Assembly: GCF_001552195.1 (NCBI RefSeq)
Contig: NZ_BCQS01000008.1
Location: 186,001 to 250,000 of the forward strand
Direction of reading: 5' to 3'
DNA length: 64,000 nt
Origin: Actinomadura latina NBRC 106108
Lineage (GTDB): Bacteria; Actinomycetota; Actinomycetes; Streptosporangiales; Streptosporangiaceae
Positions 16,025 to 24,608 of the stretch are shown here, one piece after another; positions within the stretch are counted from its first letter, which is position 1, and the number at the start of each line of letters is the position of its first letter. The position numbers and the translations under genes were made by a program. Below the pieces are notes generated by a model, which ran no database searches, had not been told where the DNA came from, and saw only the letters and a program-made list of their open reading frames with translations.

Positions 16025-17484
16025 GGAGCCGTCCTTTCCGGCTGACGACGCGGTGCGGGCCGCGGACCGCCGATGCGGCGGGAGACCCGCTGGACGGCGG
16101 CGTAGGTGGGGCCGCGCACCTGCTGGAACAGCCCGGCGGGAGGCAGTCCCCGGATGGGGTTCCGTGCGGGATTGAAGCGCATGCATTCGCTGTCATCGCC
16201 TCGCGGGCGCCCCAGGAGCCGCAGTTCGCCGAACCGCTCCCATGCGCCGAATTCGGTGGCCACGACCAGGTCGAGCAGCAGCGGCCGCTCGTCCACCGAG
16301 CGGGCGAGGGCCGCGAGGCCGGCCGGAACGGCGTGGTCCCGCCGCGCGACCGCGCCCAGCAGGACCCGGCGGTCACCGGCCCGGTAGGCGAGCAGGGAAC
16401 CGTAGAAGGCCGGGCTCCAGCGGGTCGCGGGCCGTAGCAGGCGGCGGCCCAGCGGTGTGCGCCCGGTCGTGGCCAGCAGCAGTTCCGCGGTGGTTTCCGG
16501 TTCGGTGCCGCCGGCCGGCGGTTGCCGCCAGCGCAGCGCCAGGCCGAGCAGGTCCGGCAGCGCGGGCGGCAACCCGACCGCGCGGGAGAGGCGCACTTCG
16601 CCCCGCAGTTCCGTGTGATCGTCCAGCAAGGGGACGCCCCAGTGCTGCGACGTCCCGTGCAGGGTGAGCGCGGCGTCGAGCACCAGGCCCCGGGGATGCA
16701 GGGGACGGTCGCGCAGGTGCGCCGCCAGCGCGAAGGTCCGCGCGAACGCCGCGGTGACCGCCCGGGTGAGCAACCGCTGCCCCCGCTCGGGGCCGGAGAC
16801 GTCCGCCCGTTCGGTCAGCACCTCCACCTCGCCGATCACCCGGCCACCGGACAACTCGGCGACCCGGGTGCAGAAATGCGTCCACATGTGAAGCTGCATT
16901 TCCTTCGCGATGCCCAGCCTTTTATAGAGGACCTCTGCGATCCGGTCGCCGCTTCTCGCCCAGGACTCGATCGTGAACGCAAGGCCGCCTTCCCGCGTCC
17001 GCTCCGCGCGGAACTCGATTTCCCCCGCCTCCAGGTGGCCGCGCAACGTCACGAACCGAAACGACACCGGTGTGCGTTCCACGACCCGGACCGGACAGTT
17101 CCAGGGCCCCGGCATGTGGACGACGTACTCGTCCCCCACGTCCAGGAGCCGGGACGTGCCCGAGGTCTTGTCGAAGACGGCGACCTCCACCGGGGAGGCG
17201 GCGTTGAGATCGGCGCCCACGCGCTCGATCAACTGTGCGGGGGTCAGCGGGCTGCCGGAGATCCTGACCGTGTAGCGCCGCTGGTAGAGCGGTCCGACGC
17301 CCTGCCGCGGATCCTGCACCCGGTCCCCGCCGCGACGCGGGAGCCGCTCGATCTCCGAGCGCACGCTCGTCTGCAGCCTCCGCCGCGGCACCCCGCGCGA
17401 CCGCCGCAGCCACCGCCATCCCGCAACGCCCATGCCCACGGGCCACCGCACCGCGCGTACACGGCGCCGCGAACGTACTCGCAT
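16021..17484 (-). CDS. DUF1990-like N-terminus with possible catalase-fold C-terminus
   Basis: A 487-residue protein. After an Arg-rich N-terminus (1-60), residues about 65-220 follow the DUF1990 pattern: VGDEYVVHMPGPWNCPVRV, RFVTLRGHLEAGEIEF and TIESWARSGDRIAEVLY. Residues about 250-470 resemble actinobacterial proteins often labelled phosphodiesterase and linked to the catalase-like fold: VRLSRAVGLPPALPDLLGLA, ELLLATTG, FNPARNP and PTYAAVQRVSRR. It lacks the N-terminal catalase His motif seen in the 7632 gene. It is translationally coupled to the next DUF1990 gene. Domain assignment is by memory of family patterns and is uncertain; the gene itself is solid. Confidence 0.6.
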   Translation of the reverse strand: MRVRSRRRVRAVRWPVGMGVAGWRWLRRSRGVPRRRLQTSVRSEIERLPRRGGDRVQDPRQGVGPLYQRRYTVRISGSPLTPAQLIERVGADLNAASPVEVAVFDKTSGTSRLLDVGDEYVVHMPGPWNCPVRVVERTPVSFRFVTLRGHLEAGEIEFRAERTREGGLAFTIESWARSGDRIAEVLYKRLGIAKEMQLHMWTHFCTRVAELSGGRVIGEVEVLTERADVSGPERGQRLLTRAVTAAFARTFALAAHLRDRPLHPRGLVLDAALTLHGTSQHWGVPLLDDHTELRGEVRLSRAVGLPPALPDLLGLALRWRQPPAGGTEPETTAELLLATTGRTPLGRRLLRPATRWSPAFYGSLLAYRAGDRRVLLGAVARRDHAVPAGLAALARSVDERPLLLDLVVATEFGAWERFGELRLLGRPRGDDSECMRFNPARNPIRGLPPAGLFQQVRGPTYAAVQRVSRRIGGPRPAPRRQPERTAP

Positions 17485-17644
17485 CGCGTCCCCCGGATCC
17501 TCGCCCCCGTTGTCCCCACCCGGCTCCAGCGGGTCGACCCGCGCTGGCCTACCCGCTCTGACCAGGCCGAACCGTTCACCGCCGCGCGACGGCCAGGGCT
17601 TTCGCGGTGACTATCCGCGCCCGGCGGCGGGTACCGGGAGGCAC

Positions 17645-17875
17645 ATGGGCAAGGACGAGAAGGAACCCGCCGTGGGCGACGAGGTCACCTGGCGCAGCCA
17701 CGGCTCCACGGCCGAGGGCCGAGTGGAGAAGAAGGTCACCGACCGCCGCGAGGAGGCCGGCCGCACCGTCGCGGCCTCGCCCGAGGAACCGCAGTACGTC
17801 GTGCGGAGTGCGAAGAGCGGCAAGAAGGCCGTCCACAAGGGCTCGGCGCTGCGCAAGGGAAAGGGCTCGAAATGA
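17645..17875 (+). CDS. DUF2945 (hypervirulence-associated Tudor-like) protein
   Basis: A 76-residue basic protein. It carries the DUF2945 pattern: VGDEVTWRSHGSTAEGRVEKKV followed by PQYVVRSAKSGKKAVHKGSAL. The family is a small SH3/Tudor-like beta barrel, function unknown, common in actinomycetes and often near stress genes. ATG 17645 is preceded by GGGAGG. Its stop overlaps the start of the DUF3140 gene by 4 bp. Confidence 0.88.
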   Translation: MGKDEKEPAVGDEVTWRSHGSTAEGRVEKKVTDRREEAGRTVAASPEEPQYVVRSAKSGKKAVHKGSALRKGKGSK

Positions 17876-18198
17876 GCGCGGACGAGGAGGCGGCGGCCGA
17901 GTTCGGCAAGGCCGTCAACATGACGGCCACAGAACTGGAACGGTGGCTGGACACCGAGGAGTCGCTGTCGGTCGGCCAGAAGGACGGCGGCGGGGAGTCG
18001 ACGGGCCACGCGTCCGGCCGCCGGATCGTCGAGTTGCTCCGCACGAACAGGTCGGACCTGAGCGAGGAGGACTACGCGCACATGCGCAAGGTGACCGGGT
18101 ACGTCCATCGGCACCTCGCCCAGCGTCCATCCGGCGATGTCACCGGCACCAAGTGGCGCTACTCGCTGATGAACTGGGGCCACGACCCGCTCAAATGA
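17872..18198 (+). CDS. DUF3140 protein
   Basis: A 108-residue acidic/basic small protein matching DUF3140: FGKAVNMTATELERWL near the start, a Ser/Gly-rich linker and YAHMRKVTGYVHRHLAQRP with a terminal KWRYSLMNWGHDP. Function is unknown; in many genomes it lies beside DUF2945, as here, with overlapping ATGA. The pair may bind nucleic acid, given the basic partner, but nothing in the sequence proves this. Confidence 0.88.
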   Translation: MSADEEAAAEFGKAVNMTATELERWLDTEESLSVGQKDGGGESTGHASGRRIVELLRTNRSDLSEEDYAHMRKVTGYVHRHLAQRPSGDVTGTKWRYSLMNWGHDPLK

Positions 18199-18328
18199 TC
18201 GGTGCGAGGGATTTGCTCCGCCTTGTCGCCAATTCAGCCGACCTTAACTTTTGACGCGATGTCCGCGGGGCATCGGTCCCGTATGAGGCACGCACCACCT
18301 GCGGGCCGCGGCGGTTGAGGGCTCCGCC

Positions 18329-19327
18329 GTGACCGCTCCCACACCGCCGCCCGGTCCGGCGCCGGGGGCCCGTCCGCGTCCCCGGCTGGCGGTGTCCAGT
18401 TGCCTGCTGGGCGAGCCGGTCCGCTACAACGGCGGCCACAGCCGCGACCGGTTCCTCACCGGCCCTCTCGCGAGCCACGTCGACTGGGTGCCCGTCTGCC
18501 CGGAGATCGAGATCGGCCTCGGCGCCCCCCGCCCCACCCTGCATCTGCGCAGCGACGGACGCATCGTCAGCAAGGACCAGACCCGCGACCACACCGACGC
18601 GATGGCCGCCCTCGCCGGCGACCGGCTCCCCGGCCTCGCCGGCATCGACGGGTACGTGTTCAAATCAAGATCGCCCAGTTGCGGGCTGCTGAGCCTGCCG
18701 CGCTACGCCTCCGGCCGGCCCGGCGAACGCACCGACGGGCAGCCCGTCGACCGACAGGGCCGCGGCGCGTTCGCCGCCCTCGTCACCGACGCGCTCCCCG
18801 ACCTTCCCGCCGAAGAGGACGGCCGGCTCCGCGACCCCGTCCTGCGCGAGCACTTCGTCGAGCGGATCTTCGCCCACGCACGGCTGCGCGAACTCTTCAG
18901 CGGCGACTGGCGCCCCCGCGACCTGGTCGCCTTCCACAGCCGCCACAAACTGCAGATACTCGCCCACGACCCGGCCGCCTACCGGGACATGGGCCGCATC
19001 GTCGCCCGAGCAGGCACCCGGCCGCGTCACGAGCTGGAGACCGACTACCGCCGCGCCTTCAGCCGAGCCCTCGCCGTCCGCCCCAAACGCGGCCGCCACG
19101 CCAACGCACTCCTGCACATCTTCAGCCCCCTGAGCGCCCACCTCGACCCGACCCGGCGCCACGACATCGTGGCCGCGATCGAGTCCTACCAGCATGGACA
19201 GGCGCCGCTCAGCGTCCCGATCGCCCTGCTGCGCCACCACGCCGAAGGCGAACACCTCGCCTACCTGGCCCAGCAGACCTACCTGGACCCCTACCCCGCC
19301 GACCTCCTCCTCCGCCACCACCTCTGA
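18329..19327 (+). CDS. DUF523-DUF1722 fusion protein (YbgA family)
   Basis: A 332-residue two-domain protein. Residues about 18-150 form DUF523 with SSCLLGEPVRYNGGH, CPEIEIGLG and FKSRSPSCG. Residues about 170-330 form DUF1722 (LVAFHSRHKLQILAHDPAAY, KRGRHANALLHIFSPLS). DUF523 has conserved Cys residues and is proposed to bind a metal or cluster; DUF1722 is associated with YbgA-type proteins beside photolyases. GTG start at 18329 follows GAGGG. No photolyase gene is next to it here. Function remains unproven. Confidence 0.88.
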   Translation: MTAPTPPPGPAPGARPRPRLAVSSCLLGEPVRYNGGHSRDRFLTGPLASHVDWVPVCPEIEIGLGAPRPTLHLRSDGRIVSKDQTRDHTDAMAALAGDRLPGLAGIDGYVFKSRSPSCGLLSLPRYASGRPGERTDGQPVDRQGRGAFAALVTDALPDLPAEEDGRLRDPVLREHFVERIFAHARLRELFSGDWRPRDLVAFHSRHKLQILAHDPAAYRDMGRIVARAGTRPRHELETDYRRAFSRALAVRPKRGRHANALLHIFSPLSAHLDPTRRHDIVAAIESYQHGQAPLSVPIALLRHHAEGEHLAYLAQQTYLDPYPADLLLRHHL

Positions 19328-19345
19328 TCTTTTCGCGGCAGAGGA

Positions 19346-19831
19346 TCACCGGTCGTCCTGCGGCTCGCCGTCCGTCTCGCCGCTACCCGGTACAGCCGAG
19401 TGGTGCGGCAGGCCGTGCGTTCGCCGCCGCTCCTTCATCTCGGCCTCGTAGACGTGCCGCCGGCCTTCCATCAGCCGGTCGCGCACGTCCTTCTCCAGTT
19501 GCCGGAAGGCCTGGTAGTAGCCGTCGTCGTACTCCTCGACGAGCTGGAACGTCCAGCGGCCCGTCAGGACGTTGCGGCCGATCAGCTCCCGCGCCACTCT
19601 GTCCGCCAGGTCATCCTGGCCCGCCTCGCGCAGGAACGTCACGGCGTCGTCCAGCTGCGCATCCGCCCGGCCGGTCAGCTGGTGGAACGCGTAAAGGTGC
19701 CCGCGTGCGCACTCCGTGGTCTCCAGTGCCTCCGACATACGTCCGGCCGCGGTGACGGCCTCGTCACCGGCACCCTGCGGCCTGCGATGGTGCGGCGCGG
19801 GCCGATCGCTGGAGCCTCCGTTTTCGATCAT
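19346..19831 (-). CDS. Conserved actinobacterial protein of unknown function
   Basis: About 161 residues from ATG 19831, or about 130 from an internal ATG near 19738, which begins just before the conserved-looking part. The body is mostly helical, with a motif LIGRNVLTGRWTFQLVEEYDDGYY in two halves and a polar, disordered tail. I recall similar short actinobacterial proteins but no assigned function. It converges on the DUF523 gene with an 18-nt gap and is divergent from the BrkB-type gene. Confidence 0.65.
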   Translation of the reverse strand: MIENGGSSDRPAPHHRRPQGAGDEAVTAAGRMSEALETTECARGHLYAFHQLTGRADAQLDDAVTFLREAGQDDLADRVARELIGRNVLTGRWTFQLVEEYDDGYYQAFRQLEKDVRDRLMEGRRHVYEAEMKERRRTHGLPHHSAVPGSGETDGEPQDDR

Positions 19832-19982
19832 GCATCACCTCTACCCCGCGGAGCAGGCCACGCCCCGCTCGGCGCCCGTCCGCACCGGCACACTTCGCCT
19901 TCACCGTCCTAACCCGGACGGCCCTCACTCTGCGCCCCCCCGATAGGCGCATCGGGCCGGCTCTGCGGGGAAGGGAGCCCTT

Positions 19983-20963
19983 GTGGGAGTGGTCGGCCGC
20001 TTGGACACTTACCAGAGGCGGCACCCCTGGGTGGGCCTGCCGCTCGCGGTGGTGTACAAGTTCGTGGACGATCAGGGCGCGTATCTCACAGCGATGATCA
20101 CCTATTACGGGTTCGTGTCGCTGTTCCCGCTGCTGCTCCTGCTGGTGACCGGGCTGGGTTTCGCGTTGCAGAGCAACCCCGGGCTGCAGCAGCGCGTGCT
20201 GGACTCCGCGCTTTCGCAGTTCCCCGTCATCGGGGACCAGATCGGCGCGAACATCCATTCCCTCCAGGGCAGCGTCCTGGCGCTGGTCGCGGGCATAGCG
20301 GGCTGCCTGTACGGCGGCTTGGGCGTTGTCCAGGCAGCCCAGAACGCCTTGAACAAGGTGTGGGGAGTGCCGCGCAACTCCCGGCCGAATCCCTTCGCCG
20401 CCAGGCTGCGCAGCCTGGCGCTGCTCGGCGCCGGAGGCGGCGTGCTCCTGGCGACCACGCTGCTGTCGGCGGTGGCCGCCTCCGCCGGCCTCGTCGACGC
20501 GGCCGTGCGGACGGCGGCCATCGTGTCCGCCGTCGCCGTCAACACCGTGCTGTTCACGGTGGTGTTCCGGACGCTCAGCGCCCGGCCCCTGACCATCGCC
20601 CAAGTCCGGACGGGGGCGATCACGGCCGCGCTGGTCTGGCAGGCCCTGCAGTGGGCCGGCACGTTCCTGCTCGGGCACATGCTCAAGGGCGCCACCGCCA
20701 CCTACGGCATGTTCGGCATCGTGCTCGGCCTGCTGACGTGGATCTATCTGGGCGCGGTCACCTTCGTGGCCGCCGCCGAGATCAACGTCGTCCGCGACCG
20801 GCGGCTGTGGCCCCGCAGCCTTCTGACGCCCTTCACCGACAACGTCGAACTGACGGCGGCGGACCGGCGCGCCTACACCTCCTACGCCGAGACCGAACGT
20901 CACAAAGGCTTCGAAAACGTCGACGTCGACTTCGACCCGCCTCAACGTGACGACGAGGAGTGA
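19983..20963 (+). CDS. YihY/BrkB family inner-membrane protein
   Basis: A 326-residue membrane protein with about six transmembrane segments and the YihY/virulence-factor-BrkB pattern: ITYYGFVSLFPLLLLLVTG, ALVAGIAGCLYGGLGVVQA, a NPFAARLRSLALLG loop and TAAYGMFG-like TATYGMFGIVLGLLTWIYLG. Family function is unsettled; it is not an RNase despite an old name. GTG start 19983 is preceded by AAGGGAG. The C-terminal ~50 residues are polar and cytoplasmic. Confidence 0.9.
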   Translation: MGVVGRLDTYQRRHPWVGLPLAVVYKFVDDQGAYLTAMITYYGFVSLFPLLLLLVTGLGFALQSNPGLQQRVLDSALSQFPVIGDQIGANIHSLQGSVLALVAGIAGCLYGGLGVVQAAQNALNKVWGVPRNSRPNPFAARLRSLALLGAGGGVLLATTLLSAVAASAGLVDAAVRTAAIVSAVAVNTVLFTVVFRTLSARPLTIAQVRTGAITAALVWQALQWAGTFLLGHMLKGATATYGMFGIVLGLLTWIYLGAVTFVAAAEINVVRDRRLWPRSLLTPFTDNVELTAADRRAYTSYAETERHKGFENVDVDFDPPQRDDEE

Positions 20964-20968
20964 CCTGC

Positions 20969-21220
20969 TCAGGCGAAGGGCGGCGGACCGCTTCCGGTCA
21001 GCGGGATGACGTCGGACCAGACCGCCGAATCACCGAGCGTGACCTGCGCCTCGCGGCCGTCCGGAAGTCTCAGCGTCCGGTCGTGCGAGTCGTCGGCATC
21101 CAGGTCGCCGACGGTCGCGGTCCCGGACCACTCCCGCTGCTTGGCGCGCAGATCGACGTAGACCTCGGCCTCGGTTCCGTCGCCGCTGATGAGGGTGGCG
21201 GGGCCCCGGTAGCGGCTCAC
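20969..21220 (-). CDS. Small beta-rich protein of unknown function
   Basis: About 83 residues from GTG 21220 (ATG 21274 would add 18 residues of low-complexity sequence). The sequence alternates hydrophobic and charged residues, RYRGPATLISGDGTEAEVYVDL...WSGTATVGDL, as in a small beta barrel. I do not recognise a function. It ends only 5 nt after the convergent BrkB-type gene, so no independent terminator is visible. Confidence 0.6.
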   Translation of the reverse strand: MSRYRGPATLISGDGTEAEVYVDLRAKQREWSGTATVGDLDADDSHDRTLRLPDGREAQVTLGDSAVWSDVIPLTGSGPPPFA

Positions 21221-21290
21221 GCCCGGATCTTCTGATCGGGGCCGGCGTGGAGAGTGCTCATGAAGACGCACCATAGCGTCCCCCTACGAC

Positions 21291-21322
21291 AGCAGTGCTG
21301 ATCAACAGCAGTGCTGATCAAC
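21291..21322. repeat. Tandem 16-nt direct repeat
   Basis: AGCAGTGCTGATCAAC is present twice in tandem (21291-21306 and 21307-21322), with no mismatch. Each unit contains the odd palindrome CAGCAGTGCTG if the preceding C is counted. The second copy overlaps the stop codon of the dehydrogenase at 21318-22499. It may be a recent slippage duplication or a small regulatory element for the downstream gene on the minus strand. Confidence 0.8.
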
Positions 21323-22499
21323 GCGAGGCCGTGGGGACGGCCGCCGGCGCGTGCGGATAGTCCGGGGAGCGGTGCTGGAACGACAGGATGGCGGGGTTCT
21401 GGACGACGCCCTCGCGGATCTCGATGGCCCGCCGGATGGTCTTGGCGGAGTCCCAGGCGGCGGGGCCCGCGAGCACCGTCGACAGGTGCGGTATCAGCGC
21501 CTGGCTGATCTCCCAGGTCGCGGAGTCCCACAGGTAGGACGGGCTGTGGTCGACACCGTAGTGGTGGATGTTGTGGCCGACGGTGAACATGGGTTCGGCG
21601 AAGGTGGTCGGCCGGGCCCATTCGAAGCCCATTCCGGCGTCGCAGGAGACGTCCACGATGAGGGCGCCGGACGGGAAGAGCGGCAGGTCGTCGTTCATGG
21701 CGAACATCAGCGGGGCGTCGGTGTCCTGCAGCACGCAGTTGACCACGATGTCGTGCCGGGCGAGGAAGGCGGCCGTCGCGATGGGGCCGTCATCGGTGAG
21801 GACCTGGGTGCGGGCGGGGACCTCGGGGTCACGGTCGAAGTGGACGATCCGCGCCGAGTGGATGGGGGAGCCGACGGCGCTGACGCCCCGGTGGGTCAGG
21901 ACGTCGACGTCGTGGATCCCGTGGGCGTTGAGGGCCGTGACCGCGCCCCGGGCGGTCGCCCCGAAGCTGATGACGGCGGCGTGCCGCCGCCGGCCGTAGG
22001 CGCCGGTGGATCCGGTGAGGGCGAGGGCGTGCAGGACGGAGCAGTAGCCCGCGAGTTCATTGTTCTTGTGGAAGACGTGCAGGTTGAACCCGCCGTCCGG
22101 AGCCCAGTGGTTCATCGCCTCGAAGGCGATCAGTGTGAGCCGCCGGTCGATGGCGGCCTGGGTGAGTTCCCGGTCCTGGACGCAGTGGGGCCAGCCCCAC
22201 AGAACCTGGCCGGGGCGCAGCTCCTCAAGGTCGTGGGGCAGCGGCTTGAGAAGCAGGACGATGTCGCATCGGGCGATGAGGCGGTCGCGGGGGAGCAGCC
22301 CGGCGACGTGGGGAGCGAGTTCCTCGTCCGAGATGCCGAAGCTCTCGCCGTAGCCGCGTTCGAGGTAGATCCGCGACCGCAGGCCGGGGTCGATCCGCCG
22401 GAAGTGCAGCGGATGTATCGGCTGCCGGCGCTCGTTCTCCTTGGCCGTGTGCGCCAGGATGCCGAGGCTCAAACCGGAATCGGATTTCAAGATCGACAA
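21318..22499 (-). CDS. Alanine dehydrogenase-superfamily protein, N5-(carboxyethyl)ornithine synthase-like
   Basis: A 393-residue protein of the alanine dehydrogenase/transhydrogenase superfamily. Its N-terminus (LGILAHTAKENERRQPIHPL, RGYGESFGISDEEL) and central NNELAGYCSVLHAL segment resemble N5-(carboxyethyl)ornithine synthase. A nucleotide-binding fold follows (AAVISFGATARGAVTALNAHG). Such enzymes reductively couple a keto acid to an amino acid or oxidise the secondary amine, using NAD(P)H. The exact substrate is uncertain. It appears monocistronic or followed by the small gene at 20969. Confidence 0.75.
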   Translation of the reverse strand: MSILKSDSGLSLGILAHTAKENERRQPIHPLHFRRIDPGLRSRIYLERGYGESFGISDEELAPHVAGLLPRDRLIARCDIVLLLKPLPHDLEELRPGQVLWGWPHCVQDRELTQAAIDRRLTLIAFEAMNHWAPDGGFNLHVFHKNNELAGYCSVLHALALTGSTGAYGRRRHAAVISFGATARGAVTALNAHGIHDVDVLTHRGVSAVGSPIHSARIVHFDRDPEVPARTQVLTDDGPIATAAFLARHDIVVNCVLQDTDAPLMFAMNDDLPLFPSGALIVDVSCDAGMGFEWARPTTFAEPMFTVGHNIHHYGVDHSPSYLWDSATWEISQALIPHLSTVLAGPAAWDSAKTIRRAIEIREGVVQNPAILSFQHRSPDYPHAPAAVPTASR

Positions 22500-22667
22500 A
22501 ATGTCCCTTCTCGATGGGCGAAGCCGGTGGGGCGGGTCAGCCTCAGGGCTGGATGTCGCGGTTCCCCGGCCTTTCCGACCTTACTTCAAGCATTTCCGGC
22601 GATGTCATGGCTGCCCGATGGCCGCCCGGTGCGCCCCGCTACCGTCCGGTCGGCCATGGTCCGCGTC

Positions 22668-23285
22668 TCACATCTGCGGGGTCTGCGGGGCCTGCGGCGG
22701 GCGGAGCGCGATGATCCGCGCGGCCGTGCTGTCCGCGGGGGCGGACATGCGCCGATCCTCGGCGAGCTGGACGAGGCGGGCGGAGGTGTCGGCGAACAGC
22801 AGCAACTGGCGCGCGGTGGCCGGGTTGAACGGCTGCGCGCCCGGCTGCCCGAGGACGGCGAGCACCCCCCGCGCCGCCTCGCCGGTGTCCAGTGGCAGGA
22901 TGAGGATCGGGCCGGCCGGCAGGGTGCTGAGCGTCTGGTCGGCGGCGATCCGCGCGGACAGCGCCCGGCGGGAGCCGAAGGCCCGTCCGAGCATCGACCG
23001 GCCGCGCCGCACCGTGAGCCCGCGGATCCGGTCGCTGCCCGCGCCGACCGCGATATCGATCCGCAGCGTGTGGGCGTCCTCGCAGGGGAGGGCGATGAAC
23101 GCCAGCGGAACGCCCGCCATGGCGCGGGCCTGCTCGGCCACGAGGATCAGTAGGCGGGGCAGGGAGGCTCCGTGCAGGACCGCCGTCATCAGGTCGAACG
23201 ACGCGGTCACGCGCCGGTCGTTCTCCGAGCGCCGGGCCTCGTCCGATGGCCCCCAGGCGCTCACTGGCAGATCGTGGCCGGTCAT
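22668..23285 (-). CDS. GAF domain protein
   Basis: A 205-residue cytoplasmic protein. Residues about 35-170 match a GAF sensor fold (LPRLLILVAEQARAMAGVPLAFIAL, RGRSMLGRAFGSRRALS, PILILPLDTGEAARGVLAVLG). No catalytic output domain is attached; the tail is Pro/Gln-rich. Actinomycetes carry many such GAF-only proteins beside STAS/phosphatase switching genes, and here the STAS protein lies about 100 nt upstream on the same strand. A ligand- or redox-sensing adaptor role is inferred. Confidence 0.85.
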   Translation of the reverse strand: MTGHDLPVSAWGPSDEARRSENDRRVTASFDLMTAVLHGASLPRLLILVAEQARAMAGVPLAFIALPCEDAHTLRIDIAVGAGSDRIRGLTVRRGRSMLGRAFGSRRALSARIAADQTLSTLPAGPILILPLDTGEAARGVLAVLGQPGAQPFNPATARQLLLFADTSARLVQLAEDRRMSAPADSTAARIIALRPPQAPQTPQM

Positions 23286-23391
23286 GGCGTCATCCCTTCT
23301 CGCCCGTCCGTTGCCGGGCCTCGGCCGGGCGGCGGACGGGGTTCCGTCCGCCGCGTCCGATCGCCCGCGCCGCCGCCCGTGCTCCGCGTAC

Positions 23392-23778
23392 TCAGGCCGC
23401 GGCCGATCGGGGGCCGGGGCCGGCGGTGCGTGCCTCGGTGACGGAGGAGCGGACGGTGAAGGCGCGCAGCAGCCCGGTGACCTCCAGCAGCCTGGCGGGC
23501 TGGGGGCGCGGGGCGGCCAGGATCACGGTGGCGCTCTTCGCCTCCCGCCTGCGGCGTGCGCCGACGAGCATCGCCAGCCCGGACGTGTCGCAGAACGTCA
23601 CCCCCGACAGGTCGATGATCACCTGGGCGCCGGTGTCCTGGAGCGCGACGTGCAGCCGCTCCCGCATGGACGGGGTGGAGGCGCTGTCGAGTTCGCCGCG
23701 GATGGCGATGACGGTGTGGTCGGCGAGGCATTCGCGGGTCAGCCCGGCCTCGGGCGACGAGGGGGTGTCGGTGGGCAT
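23392..23778 (-). CDS. STAS domain anti-sigma factor antagonist-like protein
   Basis: About 128 residues from ATG 23778, chosen because GGAG lies 8 nt before it; a longer start at 23841 would add a basic leader. The STAS fold is clear: VIAIRGELDSASTPSMRERL, QVIIDLSGVTFCDTSGLAMLVGARR. The phosphorylatable Ser of SpoIIAA-type antagonists is probably the S in DTSGLAML. Such proteins bind anti-sigma kinases. The PP2C phosphatase at 25215 could act on it, forming a partner-switching pair, but this is inference from proximity. Confidence 0.88.
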   Translation of the reverse strand: MPTDTPSSPEAGLTRECLADHTVIAIRGELDSASTPSMRERLHVALQDTGAQVIIDLSGVTFCDTSGLAMLVGARRRREAKSATVILAAPRPQPARLLEVTGLLRAFTVRSSVTEARTAGPGPRSAAA

Positions 23779-24155
23779 GGCGGATCTCCGATCCGAGGTC
23801 TGTGAACGCTCACGGCCCGAAGGCCGGCGTGGGGGTCGCATGGCAGGTCAGCGCGTGCGGAGCATCGTGTTGCGGCGTCATAGCGCCGGACCTGTCTGGC
23901 CCCGGAAGGACCGAGCATCGAGAAACCAGGGGACGCGGGCTTTGCCGCCCGCGTCGAAAACCCTTGTCACCACGAGTCTACGCTCTCGGCCCGTGATCAG
24001 GGCGGTGGAGTGCTCCGGCCTGCCCGCGGCGGGCTCGGGCGCCGTCTCAGCACGGACGCTGCGGCGGACGAGCTCGTCACGGCTCACCGACGCCGGTGGG
24101 AGGGCCCTATGTTGAAGTGGTAGAGGGCGGGCTTCCGATCCTTGGAGTGAGGCTC
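23779..24155. other. Divergent gap with a strong hairpin
   Basis: This 377-nt region between divergent genes contains a perfect 9-bp stem, GACGCGGGC (23932-23940) and GCCCGCGTC (23947-23955), with loop TTTGCC and a short A-run after it. It could be a terminator-like or attenuator structure. A 69-codon open frame on the minus strand (23878-24087) has no family resemblance that I recognise and I did not call it a gene. Confidence 0.45.
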
Positions 24156-24443
24156 ATGAGTGAAGTGTGGATCTCGGCCGCCGACGGCTGCGACATGGTC
24201 CGTGCCGATGCGATCGTGATACTCCGTATGGACGCGACAGGCCGGCTGACTGCGCAGCTCCGCGACGAGGCGAAGGTCAACGTGACGCTTCTGGAGGGTT
24301 CGTCGGGCGGCGGGCACCCGCCCGCCGACTTCCACCGCCGGCTCGTCCGGACGATCTCCGAGCTCGCCGACGCCAGCGGTGCGCAACTGATCCGCGCCCA
24401 GCAGGAGGGCGATACCTGGCGCTGGGTCAGCGAGTCGCTCTAG
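24156..24443 (+). CDS. Small protein of unknown function
   Basis: A 95-residue protein starting at ATG 24156, with GGAG about 10 nt upstream. It reads MSEVWISAADG..., then VNVTLLEG, a Gly/His-rich turn and a C-terminal helix with GAQLIRAQQEGDTWRW. No signal peptide or membrane segment. I do not recognise the family; the coding pattern (high GC3, plausible ribosome site) supports a real gene. It lies upstream of the DUF5994 gene on the same strand. Confidence 0.6.
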   Translation: MSEVWISAADGCDMVRADAIVILRMDATGRLTAQLRDEAKVNVTLLEGSSGGGHPPADFHRRLVRTISELADASGAQLIRAQQEGDTWRWVSESL

Positions 24444-24608
24444 GAGTCTGCTGAACAAGGCGCGGTGTCGAGTGCCGCACCGGGTGCGCGGGTCCGGTGC
24501 CGTAGACTTGGCCCTACCGTGGGCATTTCGAGCGCAGGCCGTCTTACCGGCGCCGTCCCCGGTGATTCATGGACCGGTCTGTGCAGACCGAGAACGGGGC
24601 CCGCCCCC

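Noticed and set aside
23878..24087. 69-codon minus-strand frame
   Set aside because: No ribosome site or family resemblance, and it spans a hairpin; left as intergenic.
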